A stretch of DNA of 64,000 nucleotides from Solanum dulcamara (GCF_947179165.1 NC_077245.1:43455286-43519285); one strand, 5' to 3'. Counted from the stretch's first letter, positions 1 through 12,484 are shown. Program-made: numbers and translations. Notes: generated from the letters alone by a model not told the origin.

Positions 1-479
1 TTACTCTTTGAATAAGTATTTTCTAATCTTTTTTTTGCTTAGTAGAGGTTATCAGTGAGAGAAACAAAAAAAAAGAGAAAAATAAATAACTAAGAATTTT
101 TGTAGTAGAAGATCATTTGCAGAAGTAGAGGAATCTATGGTGAAAGTACATTTTTCCTCATATTACTAAATATACTTGTTTATGTGTGTTTTCCCTATTG
201 AATTATATTTTTGAGAGATCCACTATCGGGAGAAAAGGACATATCAGATAAATTCTGGGGGATCCAACACACACGTAAAAGTGTTAGCGAAGAACTTGTA
301 TGGTTCGATCTATAATCCAATAGATCATGTAATTCTCTAATATCACTGTCTTATTATATTTCTAACTTACTACAAGTTACTTTCAATGTGTCTATTATGT
401 TTTGATGTAAATGGTTACATATTATTGTAGAGCCAGCTCCAAATACTTGTTGTTGAACAATAATCTGAAGAGATCGAGC
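1..479. other. unassigned AT-rich flank
   Basis: I see no open frame of note, RNA gene or terminal repeat in this stretch. It leads directly into the possible transposase remnant at 480-815 and may belong to the same old element, but nothing here shows that. Confidence 0.4.
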
Positions 480-815
480 ATCCCATGTCTAGTGATGAGA
501 TTGTATCCTCATTTGTCAGTGAGAGAGCAGGCTATGTTCTGGGAAAAAGATATGAAACAATCTCCCAAAAGAACTCAAACACAATAAGCAGACATAGAGG
601 CTAGTGTGTCTTCAGCAATGAAAAGTATGCGTCAAGCGATGCAAGTTGATGTCGACCAAAAGATGCAAGAAGAACGTGAATAAATGGTTGTCAATTTAAA
701 AAGGAATATGGAAGAAGATTTGAAAAAATAAATTAGAAGATGAGCGCTAACACATGAAATTTGAAGTAGACAAGATGTTCCAAGAACAAATGGCAGCTAT
801 CATGAACAAAATGTA
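480..815 (+). pseudogene. possible En/Spm (CACTA)-like transposase C-terminal remnant
   Basis: The first part translates to a short segment containing SERAGYVLGKRYE. After a frameshift near 590 it continues as a Lys/Glu/Met/Gln-rich stretch (for example MKSMRQAMQVDVDQKMQEE) that looks like a coiled coil. A GYV-x-G motif followed by a coiled-coil tail is how the C-terminus of the plant Ptta/En/Spm transposase family usually looks. Stops at about 680, 728 and 750 break it further. No CACTA terminal repeats were found, so this is a family guess from a short degenerate segment. It could instead be the end of an unrelated host gene. Confidence 0.35.
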
Positions 816-867
816 AGATGTACTTTATCTTTTTTCTTGTTAATAATTTTGTTTGTTTCTTTGCCAA

Positions 868-890
868 GGTTTAGGGTTTAGGTTTTTTTT
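868..890 (-). other. LINE 3' terminus: short poly(A) next to telomere-like motif
   Basis: Read on the minus strand, the LINE sequence ends in eight A residues (plus-strand T run 883-890). They are followed by a 15-bp sequence with about two copies of the plant telomere unit (plus strand GGTTTAGGGTTTAGG, 868-882). LINEs integrate by target-primed reverse transcription and carry a poly(A) tail, so this fits the 3' end of the element. I could not identify a matching target duplication at the 5' end. Confidence 0.6.
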
Positions 891-1539
891 AAGGAACGGA
901 CCTTACTCAAGAATCTTATCTCTCGTGGTGGTCGGGGATTGAGCCACACACCCCCAAGCCTTATCATAAATAAAAATAGAAAAATACATGGAGGGAGACA
1001 TAAACCTAACCTCCAATCCTATGTTGGTTCATAAGTCGGCCATCCTTCTAAGGTCAGTCAACTCATCCTTGATACAAGCAAATCAAACCTAGAAACTATG
1101 CACATAAAGGAGAGGAATCCTCTCGATACAAAGTGACTAGGAAAACATAAATAAAGGAGACTCTCCCTTTACATCATAAAGGAAAAATCTAAACAAAAAT
1201 CAGGGGTGAATCCTCATAAAAGCGATAAATACAAACAAGAATAGCCAGAAAGAGTAGCACCAAGTAACACCAAATAAAAGCTGAATGAGAACTGTATACG
1301 CTGCAATCGGGTGCTCAATCCAAGGATGCAACACAAAGTAGGAGATCATAGAGACTTCTTAATCTATTTGGTCTTCCTCCATATGAAATTAGCTAGGCTG
1401 ACTCTATCTAGCATGTAGTATCCTCGAGCACCATGTGGTAGCTACTGGAGAGTAGTGTAGTGACCTGGAGTGGTGAGGGTGTGGCTATGCTTGGAAAGAG
1501 CATCCACAATGTAGTTAGCTTTCCTATAGACGTGCCTGC
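891..1539 (-). other. LINE 3' UTR and end of ORF2
   Basis: This lies between the RNase H domain and the poly(A) tract. No intact frame or recognised domain is visible on either strand. The first few hundred bases downstream of RNase H may still include the degenerate ORF2 C-terminus. Confidence 0.5.
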
Positions 1540-1902
1540 AAGAAAAGAAGGAAAGAATCTAGATATATCCACAAGATCATGAGTTACCTGATGAAGATTC
1601 CACGGAGGTTTAGTCTGATCATTAATCCATTTATTGAGCAGCTCTGAGTCAACTTCTAGGATAACATGCTGAAAACCTTACTGAATACACCATCTTAGCC
1701 CAAAAACAGCCGCCTTAAGTTCCGCTTGATTAGTGGTCCCTTCCCCTAATGGTATGGCGTAGGGTAATATGAATTTTCCCATATGGTGTCTTAAGATGCC
1801 TCCCCCTCTAATGACCCCAGGATTACCCAAAGTGCTACCATCGGTATTTAGCTTGACAAAACCAAGCTTCGGCTTAATCCACGAGACCTGGGTAATTTTC
1901 AT
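1540..1902 (-). pseudogene. LINE ORF2 RNase H domain
   Basis: The frame 1902-1678 contains the plant LINE RNase H signatures: KLNTDGS (first catalytic Asp), GGGILR and NQAELKAA (catalytic Glu). After one stop codon at 1678-1680 the same frame continues with ILEVDSELL (a third acidic residue) and further RNase H-like sequence to about 1540. The domain would degrade the RNA strand during reverse transcription. It sits at the C-terminus of ORF2, as in RNase H-bearing plant L1 elements. Confidence 0.8.
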
Positions 1903-2079
1903 CTCCTAAGTACACTCATCAATATAAGAAATAATGTGAGCCCAGTTAGAGGTCCAATGAATATAGGGGAAGACAACTCTAAGAAGATTAGAGATATCCT
2001 TGAACACTGTAAATTTCACTATAGCCAAGTTGGTACTCTTCCCCCCATATTTGCTCGCACACTTATTCTTCCACAGATT

Positions 2080-2460
2080 CTACCATATGAATATTGGGGT
2101 AGAGTGAAGGATAAGTTTGTGAGCTTCTATGCGATACTTGCATAGCCACCAACCCATAAAAAGAGGTTTGAGGTGTGAGGTTTCATGTCTTATGCCAAGA
2201 GGATCTAAGAAGTGGCACCAAATATTCCTAGCAAAATGCCCCGTGCTGAAAATATGTTCTATGGTGTCCGGACCAAGACTGTGGCAGCAGTAACAAGAAG
2301 TGGCATCATGGCCGAATGCAGTGAGTTTTTCTTCCTTTGGCAGCTTTCCTCTAATAGCTCTCCACAGTAAAAAGGAGCATTTAAAGGGGATATTTTTGTG
2401 CCAAGTATAGTGACCGAAAAGGGTCTTGGTTCTGTGCTTCCTCACAAGCTGCCATGCCAA
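2080..2460 (-). pseudogene. LINE ORF2 zf-RVT region
   Basis: A 126-codon open stretch contains FLLWRAIRGKLP, then paired cysteines (CYCC) and DTIEHIFSTGHFA followed by a Trp. This matches the zinc-binding reverse transcriptase-associated domain (zf-RVT) found between RT and RNase H in plant LINEs. It lies in the expected place between the RT remnants (upstream on the minus strand) and the RNase H. Confidence 0.75.
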
Positions 2461-2699
2461 ATAATAGGCGAAGTTTCCATTGGTATTCAGCTTACAAATG
2501 GGCTGGTCCGGTGTGTATTCTTGAAGCTGAAGTCTAGTAGAAATTATAAGAGGAATGAGCTACGCTGGGGCCAACTGATTAATCATATCAATGTTTCATT
2601 GCCCATCTATGAGAAAATCAGCCATATGAGCATTGTTTACTCTTCCCAACTCCTGTCTATAGTTAGCTAAGGGTCCAATTATAGGCCATTCATCCTACC

Positions 2700-4223
2700 A
2701 AAAACAACAATAACCCGAATGGAGCCTCCATTGGATATGAGGTTCATCAATGTGTTTGTTGTGTATCATATGTTTCCACACAAATTACTGTCCAGTGTCA
2801 ATTTTTTGATGATGGGATTGGCTCTCTGGCAATATTTGGCTCAAAGAAAATCACCCCACAAAGTCGGTTTAGCTCTAAATATCCACCATTGCTTGACCTA
2901 GAGAGATTTTCACACATCTGTAATTTGCCTCATCCTAATACCACCTTCGTCATAAGGATAACAAAGATTTTTCCATGAAGACCAATCATATTTTTTCTTA
3001 TTATCCTTCCAGCCCTAGAAAAAATCAGCAGTAACTCTCTTAATCTGTTTAAGAATGGTGCTGGGAGGAGTAATAGCCGATAGAAGATGAATAGGAAGCG
3101 ACTGAAGAACAGATATCACAAGCATAGCCCTACCACCGTAACTGAGGATTTTAGACTGCCACCCTCTAATTTTGTTGAGAACCTTTGAAAACATGTCTAT
3201 ATAATACATAACTCTCTGTCGGCCAATGTAAAAAGAGCATCCTATGTAATTGGACTATGATTCTGAGTGAAACCTGTAACTTGTTTGACCGTATCCACAT
3301 TGTCTTGGAGTTCATCAGAAAGCATCATGAAATGGCTCTTATCCTTGTTTATAAGTTGCCCTGAAGTCCTTTCATATAGAGTAGGTCTTCATGATAACCT
3401 GCAGAATTTCCTTTCTACCGGAGGACAAGATAATAATATCATCCACAAAGCTCAAGTGATTAATTTGTGGGCCTCTTTCCTCCATATAAAAACCATGGTA
3501 GAAGTGATAATTATGAAGACTATTCAGCATTCGGGACAACACTTTCGCTCCTAAAATAAATAGGGCGGAAGCAAGTGGATCAACCTGTTTGAGCCCTCTA
3601 GTCGAGTGGAAAAATCCATGTCTAGACCCATTAACAATGACGGAGTACCAACTATTAGCCATGATTCACCAAATCATATCAATAATGGTCTCACCGAACC
3701 CTATTCTTCTCAGTACCAGACAAGTATAGGACAACAAAACTCTATTATATGTTTTAGCCATATCTAACTTGATAACCACATTCTCTCTAATAATAGTCTT
3801 CCTGATGTCATAAATAATCTCCTGTGCTAGCATGATATTTTAAGATATGCTTCTTCCTTTTACAAACCCCAACTAATTAGGAGAAATAAGACCAGGAAGA
3901 ATAGGAGCAAGCCTGAGGAAAATAAGTTTTCATATGATCTTGTTGGTGAAGTTACTAAGACTAATGGATCTATAGTCGGAGAGTGTATTTAGATGATCTA
4001 CTTTAGGGAGTAGGACCAAAAAAGAATGAGAAAAGAATTTAGGCATAGCATGACCACAAGAGAATGAGTTAACCACTGCTAGTAGGTCCACCGCAATAAT
4101 TTCCCAACAAACTTGGAAACATTTTCCATTCATACCATCCAGACCGGTTGCAGAATTAGGATTCATGGAGAAAACCACATGTTTCAGGGCTAGGCATGGC
4201 TTGGAGACTATCATTCTGAACAT
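2700..4223 (-). pseudogene. LINE ORF2 reverse transcriptase (fingers/palm)
   Basis: Several same-strand fragments together make a LINE reverse transcriptase. The 3930-4223 fragment has NPNSATGLDGMNG and DYRSISLSN, which are early RT motifs. The 3372-3662 fragment has STRGLKQVDPLAS (normally GLRQGDPLS) and the catalytic FVDD at about 3438-3443. The 3015-3209 fragment has the following KIRGWQSKILSYGGRAMLV motif typical of plant LINE RTs. Stops and at least one frameshift separate the pieces. The domain would copy element RNA at the nicked target site. Confidence 0.85.
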
Positions 4224-4755
4224 CTGTAACCATTCTAGGAATGTAGTTCAAAATATTCTTCGGAATTGGAGACTCTTCATCGGTAAATATTTTCTGAAAA
4301 TGATCATAGACAACTCTAGCAATCGGTTCATCACCCTGAATCCAATCTCCCTCCTCATTGGTAATATTGTGAATAAATAACCATCTTCTTCTACCTCTAA
4401 TTAGGGCATGGAAATACTTAGTGTTAGCATCCCCATCCTTAAACCAATAGAGATTAGTTTTTTTCTTGAGAATATTTTTATCTAATCTAAGAAATCTGAT
4501 GTATTCGGCATTGAGATCATGCCATTTCATCCTATTCTCCTTATTATTGGACACTATTAGATTATCTTCAGCAGTTTTCACCAAATCTTCATACTCTTTA
4601 ACCTTGGCAAAAATATCGCCGAATCCCACTCTCGACCATTTACTAAGGGTGGAGGATAGCCTTTTCATTTTATAGTGGAAGGACCACATTGGATTCCCTG
4701 TGAATTCTCTATCCCAATAAGACTTTACAGTTTCAAGAAAAGTAGGATGATCCAC
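4156..4755 (-). pseudogene. LINE ORF2 linker between endonuclease and RT
   Basis: A 199-codon open stretch has WDREFTGNPMWSFHYKMK, then LSKWSRVGFGDIF and a long charged helical segment, and later KDGDANTKYFHALIRGRRR. This is the usual connector between the endonuclease and the RT core in plant LINE ORF2, where K-x-GD-x-NT-x-FFH is a common signature. It overlaps the start of the RT fragment in another frame, which marks a frameshift near 4160-4220. Confidence 0.75.
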
Positions 4756-5258
4756 CTAACAATTCAAGAATTTAAAATATTTTATAGTGGAGTCTTGTCT
4801 AGCATTCATCTCCAGTAGCAAAGGCTTATGATCAGAACCAGTAGAAGGGAGGTGAGTAACTAAAGTGTGAGGCATAGTAGATAACCAATTGTCTGACACC
4901 ATAGCTCTATCAAGTCTCTTCCAGATTCTTTTATTCATATCCTGCTGATTACTCCGAGTAAAGTCTGAGACATGAAATCCCAAATCCATAAGACCACAAG
5001 CTTCAATAACGCTAATAAACTAAAAACTATTCCTCATATTGTATGGGATTCCACTTAATTTCTCAGTAGTAGAGGTGATGACATTAAAATCCCCAATAGC
5101 GCACCAAGGATGATTAGAGGAGGCATGATGTAGTAACCTATCCCAGAAAGGCCTTCTAAGAGTGTCTTTTCATTTTCCATAAATAAATGTCATGAGAAAT
5201 GCATTTTGATATTCTACATATTGCATCTCATAAGTGATCTGCTGGTCGTCAACATCAA
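4756..5258 (-). pseudogene. LINE ORF2 endonuclease, C-terminal half
   Basis: On the minus strand this carries WCAIGDFNVI (near 5090), then MDLGFHVSDFTR and the terminal GSDHKPLLLEM, the catalytic GDFN and SDH motifs of apurinic-like LINE endonucleases. It is cut at 5258 by the first gypsy LTR. The matching N-terminal half is at 21,874-22,105. Stops near 5175 and 5025 interrupt it. Confidence 0.85.
5254..5258. repeat. target site duplication ATCAA (left copy, element A)
   Basis: Five bases immediately before the first LTR of element A are repeated exactly at 21869-21873 after the third LTR. Five-base duplications are typical of Ty3/gypsy integrases. Confidence 0.9.
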
Positions 5259-7412
5259 TGTAACAACCCCTAAAATGTTGTATGTCGGTATTTCAATTCT
5301 CGACGAAAATAATACAACCTCTGTATTTTGGGCATAACTTTTCATAGGTTGGTCCAAATTAGGTGATTCAAATTTCTGGGTAATCACAACATCCTTACCT
5401 ACAACTTTCATGAAGAACATAACTACAAATTCGGAGTATAGGTAGGTCAAATAAATTAATCTTTGCAAGATATAGTGCTGTGACGGAATTGAGTGTTGAT
5501 AGAAGAAAATTCATATCTCACTGTAGGTTGCTCCAAATTGGTTGATTCTTGAATGATATGAAACTAGACTTCCATATCTACAATTCTTATGAAGACACCA
5601 AATCCTAATAAGGAATTTATCTTATTCAAACGCAGCTTCGAAAATAAGTATTCTGTTAAAAAGAACTCATCTTACCTACCATGGAAACATCTAGATGCAT
5701 TTGACATCATGCATGACATAAATTGTCCTCCATTTAACATCATCCATGACATCAATATATTCCATTAAATTTTCAGATTTTTCTTTATAATTATTTTATT
5801 TATTGTTAGGTCCCTCTTTCCCACCTATAAATACCCACCTTATTTCCTCATTTTATTCATCAAGCTTTCTTAAGAATTTCTTCTCTCTATATACTTCTTC
5901 TCAAATATAGTTTTAGTTTTAATAGTATAAAAATACTACTCCGGTGATTCTTATACTCCGGGTTGTACACAAAACGCTCCGGCGAGAAGAAAAGGCTAGG
6001 GGTCCAAGAGTGTTTCAATTCGGAGTAAACCTTCGGATTTAAGGTATGTAAGGCTTTCATAGCATTGGATTGAGTTCGTCCATGCGCCCAATATTTAAAT
6101 TCATTATAATTGAGTTATAGTTTAGTTTTATCCAAATTTTGAATTCTAAATGAAATAATTCTTCTTCTATTGAGTTTGATATATTATGCATTAATATTAT
6201 TATTATTCTTATCTCTCATATTATTGGAATTATTGTTCATGGCTACTTTCCCATGAATCCTAATTGATTTAATGTTCATGAATATTTTTACACATATTTT
6301 GAGTAAAGATGTTGGCTTTTTATTATTTTTATTGATAAAAAGAGAGTTATATGAATTAATACTATATATGTATTTTATTGAATTTTGAAAGAGCAAAAGA
6401 GTTGAATTTGAATGAATTTGAGAAAATGATATTTTGAGCAAGATGTTTTGATGAGATGTAAATGATGTTTTTGGAAGTATAATGATTGATGAACATGAAA
6501 TGAGATGAGTTTGATGATTTAAATTAAAGTCCAATGAGACTAGATGATGAGTTTAATATGAGCACATATTTTGGGAGTAGTATTGAGCACCGAGTTGGAT
6601 AAGAGTTTAATTGACTCAAACCCCAGAACTACGTAGCCAGCGTAGGATGGAGGCTATGCCTCTTAAGTCCCAAAAAGAGGACTTTGATGAATGGATCCAA
6701 GATGGTGATGTCCTTTACCCTAGCAAGGTATTGGATGGATGTGGCAACGACATCGCTTTGTTGTATCATCGCTAGCTCATAAGTGATGGTTGTCGGTTAG
6801 AGAAACTCCCAACTGAGTAAGCATTGCTTATTACTATTATTTTTATTATTATATTTTAAACTTGCATTACATATTCATGTTGAGATGATGTTGAGTTCTG
6901 AGCTGAGTTTTATTGAGAGGAGTATCTTGATATCTGTCCTTACCTTCCTGCCATTTTACATACTCGTACATTCCACGTACTGACGTCATTCGACCTGCAT
7001 CGTTTTATGATGCAGATACAGGTATTAGAGATCCTCAACAGGCGCATCGTTGAAGATCATTTCTTTTTGACTATTTAGTGAGTCCTTCTTGTATTCGAAG
7101 GAACTCCTTATCCTTTTATTATTGTTGAGTGTGATGTTTCTTTTGAGGTAGCCATGGACATGTCATTGGCACCTTCTAAGAGTATTAGAGGCTTCATAGA
7201 CAGAGTCTGATGATGTAATCGGAGTAGTTCTCCTTAGAAACTACTTCTTCTAATAATTATCTATTTTTCCTTTGATTATGACAAGCTCACATTAGTATTC
7301 TTAAGTCTTCCGCTGATGAATAAATAAGAAATGAGACCAAGTGGTTCTCTCAGAAGTCAGAAATAGTTTCTGAGTGTCGGCCACGCCTAGGGTACCCTCT
7401 CGGGGCGTGACA
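5259..7412 (+). repeat. element A LTR 1
   Basis: It begins TGTAACAACCCC and ends GGGGCGTGACA, with a PBS four bases on. Length is 2,154 bp. It has a TATAAATA box at 5826-5833 and is about 1% different, by eye, from the other two copies. Several of its private differences are C-to-T or G-to-A. Confidence 0.93.
5826..5833 (+). promoter_or_regulatory. LTR 1 TATA box
   Basis: TATAAATA is preceded by a pyrimidine-rich stretch and CCACC. The same motif stands at the same LTR offset in LTR 2 and LTR 3, and in mirrored position in the related element C LTRs, so it is the likely U3/R promoter. Confidence 0.65.
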
Positions 7413-7416
7413 AACT

Positions 7417-7428
7417 TGGTATCAGAGC
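7417..7428 (+). other. primer binding site, copy A1
   Basis: TGGTATCAGAGC is complementary to the 3' end of plant initiator-methionine tRNA. It starts four bases after the LTR end. Confidence 0.9.
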
Positions 7429-7629
7429 ACAGAGTTCAAGAGTCCTAGGGTGTCTATGAAGCCGTGTCTAGTAGAGTCTTGTTTATGGGTGTGTCGTGCA
7501 CCACACTTATAATCAGGAAGCTATAGGACATTAGTAATTATTTCACTTCTTTCATAATCTGAGTTCGTGCGATAGAGTTTAACTCTATAAAATCTTTCTT
7601 TCTAATTCGTGCGTTTACACATTTCAGAC

Positions 7630-8877
7630 ATGCCTCCTAAACGTTCAGCTAGTCAGAGGAACGCTGCCAGCACTGAGGTTCCACTGTCAGTGATGCCTCC
7701 ACGGAGAACTAGGGGCTGACCTGCAAGGTCTACTGAGGTACCCCAAGTACCTACTGTTCAGACCACTCCTACTTCTGAGGAAGATTTTCGAGGAGCGATT
7801 GCTATGCTCACCTAGTTGGTGGCTGCTCGAAATAGTAGCCAAAGTTCACCAACTCCTAGCTCTAGTTATCAAGAGTCGTCTGCTGCCACGAGGATCAGAG
7901 ATTTTTTGAGAATGAATCCGCTGGTCTTCACGAGTTCCAACATTGATGAAGACCCCCAAAATTTTATTGATGAGATGTGGAAGATACTAAAAGCGATGCA
8001 TGCTACAGAGATCGAGGGGGTTGAGTTGGTGTCTTTTCAACTCAAAGATGTGGCAAATGTCTGGTATAACCAGTGGGAAGAAAGTAGAGGTGAGGATGCA
8101 GAGCCTGCTCTTTGGGATGAGTTTGAAAGAGCATTTCTTGATAACTTCTTTCCCCAAGAGCTACGTGAAGCAAAAATTGAGGAGTTTGTGAACCTCAAGC
8201 AAGAGAGTATGACTGTGAAAGAGTATAGTTTGAAGTTTATTCAATTGTCCAAATATGCCCCAGAAATGATTCCTAATATGAGGTCTAAGATGAGGAAGTT
8301 TGTCTCTGGCCTAGGAAAACATGTAAAGAAAGAATGTAAGGCAATGCTAATGATTTCTGACATGGATTTTTCTAGATTGATGGTGTATGCTCACCAGGTT
8401 GAGGATGACAAAAAAAAGGACCGAGAGGAACACCTAAGCAAGAAGGCTAAGTTTGCTGGGCATGAGAATGAGCAGAAGCAAGGGAAGGGTAACAAATCTT
8501 TCTTTCAGAAAAGGTCTTCCAATTATGCACCTTCCCCAACAAATGCTTTTACACCTAATACCAGGTATGATCAGAGATCGCTAAGTCACCAAAACTTTCG
8601 ATCTCAAGGTTCTCAGTCCCAATTAAGTATGACTCAAGGTTCTAGAAGAAAACCACCATATGCTAGATGTGGGAGGCTCCATTTGGGAGAGTGTCGTGTG
8701 GGAACCAATGCTTGCTACGGATGTTGAAAGATAGGTCACTTCCAGAATGAGTGTCCTTCAAAAAGGCAGGGAGATGGAAGTAGTAGAGCTCAGTTTTCTT
8801 CTGCAGCTCCACAGAATAGAGGTAATCATAGAGGTGCAGCTTCAAGTGCAGGTGGGGGAACCAACCGTCTGTATGCT
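7630..8877 (+). pseudogene. gag: element A copy 1 gag
   Basis: The frame begins at ATG 7630 with MPPKRSASQRN, a usual start for gag in this chromovirus group, about 215 bp after the LTR. Stops lie at 7717 (TGA) and 7813 (TAG). Both are also present in copy 2. A long open part then runs 7816-8727 and contains the retrotransposon gag region (for example PQNFIDEMWKIL, VWYNQWEE and FFPQELREAKIEEF). A third stop, TGA at 8725, falls inside the zinc knuckle, replacing a Gly codon that copy 2 retains (CYGC then KIGHFQNEC). Gag would form the particle and package element RNA. There is no frame change into pol, so gag and pol form one frame as in Tekay/Del elements. Confidence 0.88.
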
Positions 8878-11800
8878 ATGGGTAGTCGCCAAGACCAAGA
8901 GAATGCACCCGATGTTGTTACTGGTATGCTCCGAGTCCTTTCTTTTGATGTGTATGCATTACTTGATCCGGGTGCTACATTATCTTTTGTGACTCCTTAC
9001 TTGGCTAGTAAATTTGAGATCCTTCCTGAGTGTCTTCTTGAGCCTTTCAGTGTGTCTACTCCTGTTGGTGATTCTATCTTAGCTAAGAGGGTCTATAGAA
9101 ATTATACTGTGTCAATCTATCATAGGGATACCATGGCTGACTTAGTTGAGTTGGACATGGTTGATTTTGATGTGATTCTTGGTATGGACTGGCTTTATTC
9201 TTGTTATGCTTCAGTTGATTGTAGGACCCGAATTATCAAGTTTCAATTTCCAAATGAACCTATCTTAGAGTGGAAGGGGAATTCTGTAGTGCCTAGGGGT
9301 AAATTTATTTCCAACCTTAAGGCCAAAAAATTAATCTCTAAAGGATGTATATATCATATAGTCCGAGTCAAAAATATTAATGATCAGACTCCATCTCTTG
9401 AGTCAGTTCCCATTGTGAATGAGTTTCCTGAAGTCTTTCCTGAGGATCTACCCGGAATCCCTCCTGATAGAGAGATAGACTTTGGTATTGATGTCCTTCC
9501 TGATACACAACCTATCTCCATTCCTCCTTATAGGATGGCTCCTGCTGAGTTGAAAGAGTTGAAAGAACAACTAAAAGACCTCCTAGATAAGGGGTTTATT
9601 AGGCCAAGTGTCTCACCTTGGGGCGCTCCTGTCCTATTCGTGCGAAAGAAAGATGGGTCCCTTAGAATGTGCATTGATTACCGAAAACTAAACAAGGTCA
9701 CCATTAAAAACAAGTACCCTCTTCCCAGAATAGATGATTTATTTGACCAACTTCAGGGTGCCACATGCTTCTCTAAGATAGACCTCAGATCAGGCTATCA
9801 CCAGTTGAAAGTAAGAGAATGTGACATCCCGAAGACGGCTTTTCGAACCCGCTATAGTCATTTTGAGTTTCTTGTTATGTCCTTTGGATTGACAAATGCT
9901 CCAGCAGCTTTTATGGACCTCATGAACCGAGTATTCAAGCCATACCTAGATACGTTTGTAATTGTCTTCATCGATGATATTTTGGTCTACTCTAGAAGTA
10001 AGAGTGAGCATGCTAATCACCTTAGGATTGTCCTTCAAACTCTTAAGGAGGAGGAGTTGTATGCTAAGTTTTCAAAGTGTGAGTTTTGGCTTGAGTCCAT
10101 AGCATTCCTAGGCCATATTATATCTGGGGATGGAATCCAAGTTGATACTCAAAAGATTGAGGCAGTTAAGAACTGGCCCCGATCTACCTCTCCAACCGAC
10201 ATAAGGAGTTTCTTAGGTTTGGCTGGTTACTATAGGAGGTTTGTTGAGGGATTTTCATCCATATCCTCACCATTGACTAAGCTGACTTAGAAAAAGGCTA
10301 AGTTTCAATGGTCTGATGCTTGTGAGAAAAGTTTTCAAGAGTTGAAAGCTAGATTGACTACTGCTCCAGTACTATCCCTACCCGAAGGAACGGATGGTTT
10401 TGTAATCTATTGTGATGCTTCAAGAGTTGGGTTGGGATGTGTATTGATGCAGAAAGGTAAGGTCATTGCCTATGCTTCCAGGCAGCTTAAGACTCATGAG
10501 AGGAACTACCCCACTCATGACCTTGAGTTGGCAGCTGTGGTATTTGCTCTTAAGATCTGGCGTCACTATCTTTATGGTGTACATGTGGATGTGTTTACAG
10601 ACCATAAGAGCTTACAGTATGTATTCAGCTAGAAGGCGCTGAATTTGAGGCAGAGGAGATGGCTAGAGTTGCTCAAGGATTATGACATGAGCATTCTCTA
10701 CCACCCAGGTAAAGCAAATGTAGTTGCTGATGCTCTTAGCAGGTTATCTATGGGGAGTACAACCCATGTGGAAGAGGAAAAGAAGGAGTTGGCAAAGGAA
10801 GTGCATAGACTTGCGTGTTTGGGAGTTCAACTTATTGACTCTAGTGAGGGTGGTACAATAGTACGAAATGGAGCTGAATCATCTCTAGTTGCAGAGGTGA
10901 AAGAAAAGCAAGATCAGGATCCCATTCTTCTTCAACTGAAGGATGAGGTTCACAAGCAGAAGGTAATGGCTTTTACCAAAGGGGGAGATGGAGTGTTGAG
11001 ATATCAAGAAAGATTATGTGTTCCAAGGGTTGATGGTATTAGGGAGAGAATCATGAAAGAAGCCCATAATTCTAAGTATTCCATCCATCCAGGTTCAACA
11101 AAGATGTATCATGACTTAAGAGAAGTATACTGGTGGAGTGGAATGAAGAGAGATATAGCAGAGTTTGTGTCCAAGTGCCCAAATTGCCAACAAGTTAAAG
11201 TTGAGCACCAAAGGCCTTGTGGAGTGGCTCAGAATATAGAGATACCGGAATGGAAGTGGGAAATGATCAATATGGACTTCATTACCGATTTACCACGAAC
11301 CCGCAAACAACATGACTCTATTTGGGTGATTATGGATAGGATGACCAAATCGGCCCATTTCTTGCCGGTTAAGACTACGAACACTGCAGAGGATTATGCC
11401 AAACTGTATCTTAGAGAGATTATTAGACTGCATGGAGTTCCTTTGTCTATCATCTCTGATAGGGGAGCTCAATTTACTTCTCAGTTTTCGAAGTCATTTC
11501 AGAAGGGCTTGGGTTCAAGAGTGAACCTTAGTACTGCTTTTCATCCGCAAACAGATGGCCAGGCAGAGCGTACGATACAGACTTTGGAGGATATGTTAAG
11601 AGCCAGTGTCATTGACTTCAAAGGTAATTGGGATGATCATTTACCTCTTATTGAGTTTGCATACAATAATAGTTTCCATTCGAGTATTCAAATGGCTCCT
11701 TATGAAGCTCTGTATGGGAGGAGATGTAGATCACCAATTGGTTGGTTTGAAGTTGGTGAAGCTGAGTTGATTGGACCAGACTTGGTTCACCAAGCTATGG

Positions 11801-12357
11801 AGAAGGTGAAAACCATACAAGAGAGGTTGAGGACTGCTCAAAGTCGCCAAAAATCCTACACTGATGTTAGAAGAAGAGATTTGGAGTTCGAAGTGTACGA
11901 TTGGTTATACTCTAAAGTTTCACCCATGAAGGGTGTGATGAGATTTGGAAAGAAAGGGAAGCTTAGTCCCCGCTACATTGGTCCTTATCAGATTATGAGG
12001 AGGGTAGGTAACGTAGCCTATGAATTGGAGTTGCCTCCAGAATTAGCTGCTATTCATCCCGTGTTTCACATCTCTATGCTTAAGAAGTGTTTGGGAGATC
12101 CTTCACTTGATGTCCCAGTTGAGAGCATTGGGGTGAAAGAGAGTTTGAGTTATGAAGAGATTCGAGTTCAAATTCTTGATCGTCAGGTTCGCAAATTAAG
12201 AACTAAGGAAGTGACATCTGTCAAAGTCCTATGGCGAAATTAATTTGTTGAAGAGGCTACATGGGAAGCTGAAGAAGATATGAAGGCTAACTATCCTCAT
12301 CTATTTATGCCTTCTGATGACGATATTCAAGGTAATATTCCTTACTTCTACCTTTGA
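8878..12357 (+). pseudogene. pol: element A copy 1 pol (PR-RT-RH-INT-chromodomain)
   Basis: This continues in the gag frame. Protease has [16 protein letters not shown] has [14 protein letters not shown] and catalytic [10 protein letters not shown] (about 9967-9996). RNase H has [11 protein letters not shown] and [10 protein letters not shown]. Integrase has a zinc region ([16 protein letters not shown]), core motifs [16 protein letters not shown] and DGQAERT, then YIGPYQIM. The end has the chromodomain motif VKVLWRN. Stops at 10288 (TAG), 10630 (TAG) and 12241 (TAA) interrupt it, and copy 2 has sense codons at all three. It keeps PKTAFRTRY and FLVMSF, where copy 2 has changes. The final stop is TGA at 12355. 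Not functional as is. Confidence 0.92.
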
Positions 12358-12474
12358 GTCGATGTTTATTCTTGAGTTTGAGTCATTGACCATTTGAGTA
12401 TCGGAGTTGATGTATTGATGATATTCATTCTTTATATCTCCTATTTTCATCTTCATTCGAGGACGAATGATCCC

Positions 12475-12484
12475 AAGGGGGAGA
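12475..12484 (+). other. polypurine tract, copy A1
   Basis: AAGGGGGAGA lies three bases before LTR 2, in the position used to prime plus-strand synthesis. The same tract precedes LTR 3. Confidence 0.85.

Noticed and set aside
5214..5468. Minus-strand frame across the LINE/LTR border, and similar ones at 12425-12697 and 19653-19844
   Set aside because: Antisense to the LTR start. The frame changes where the flank changes, so there is no conserved protein.
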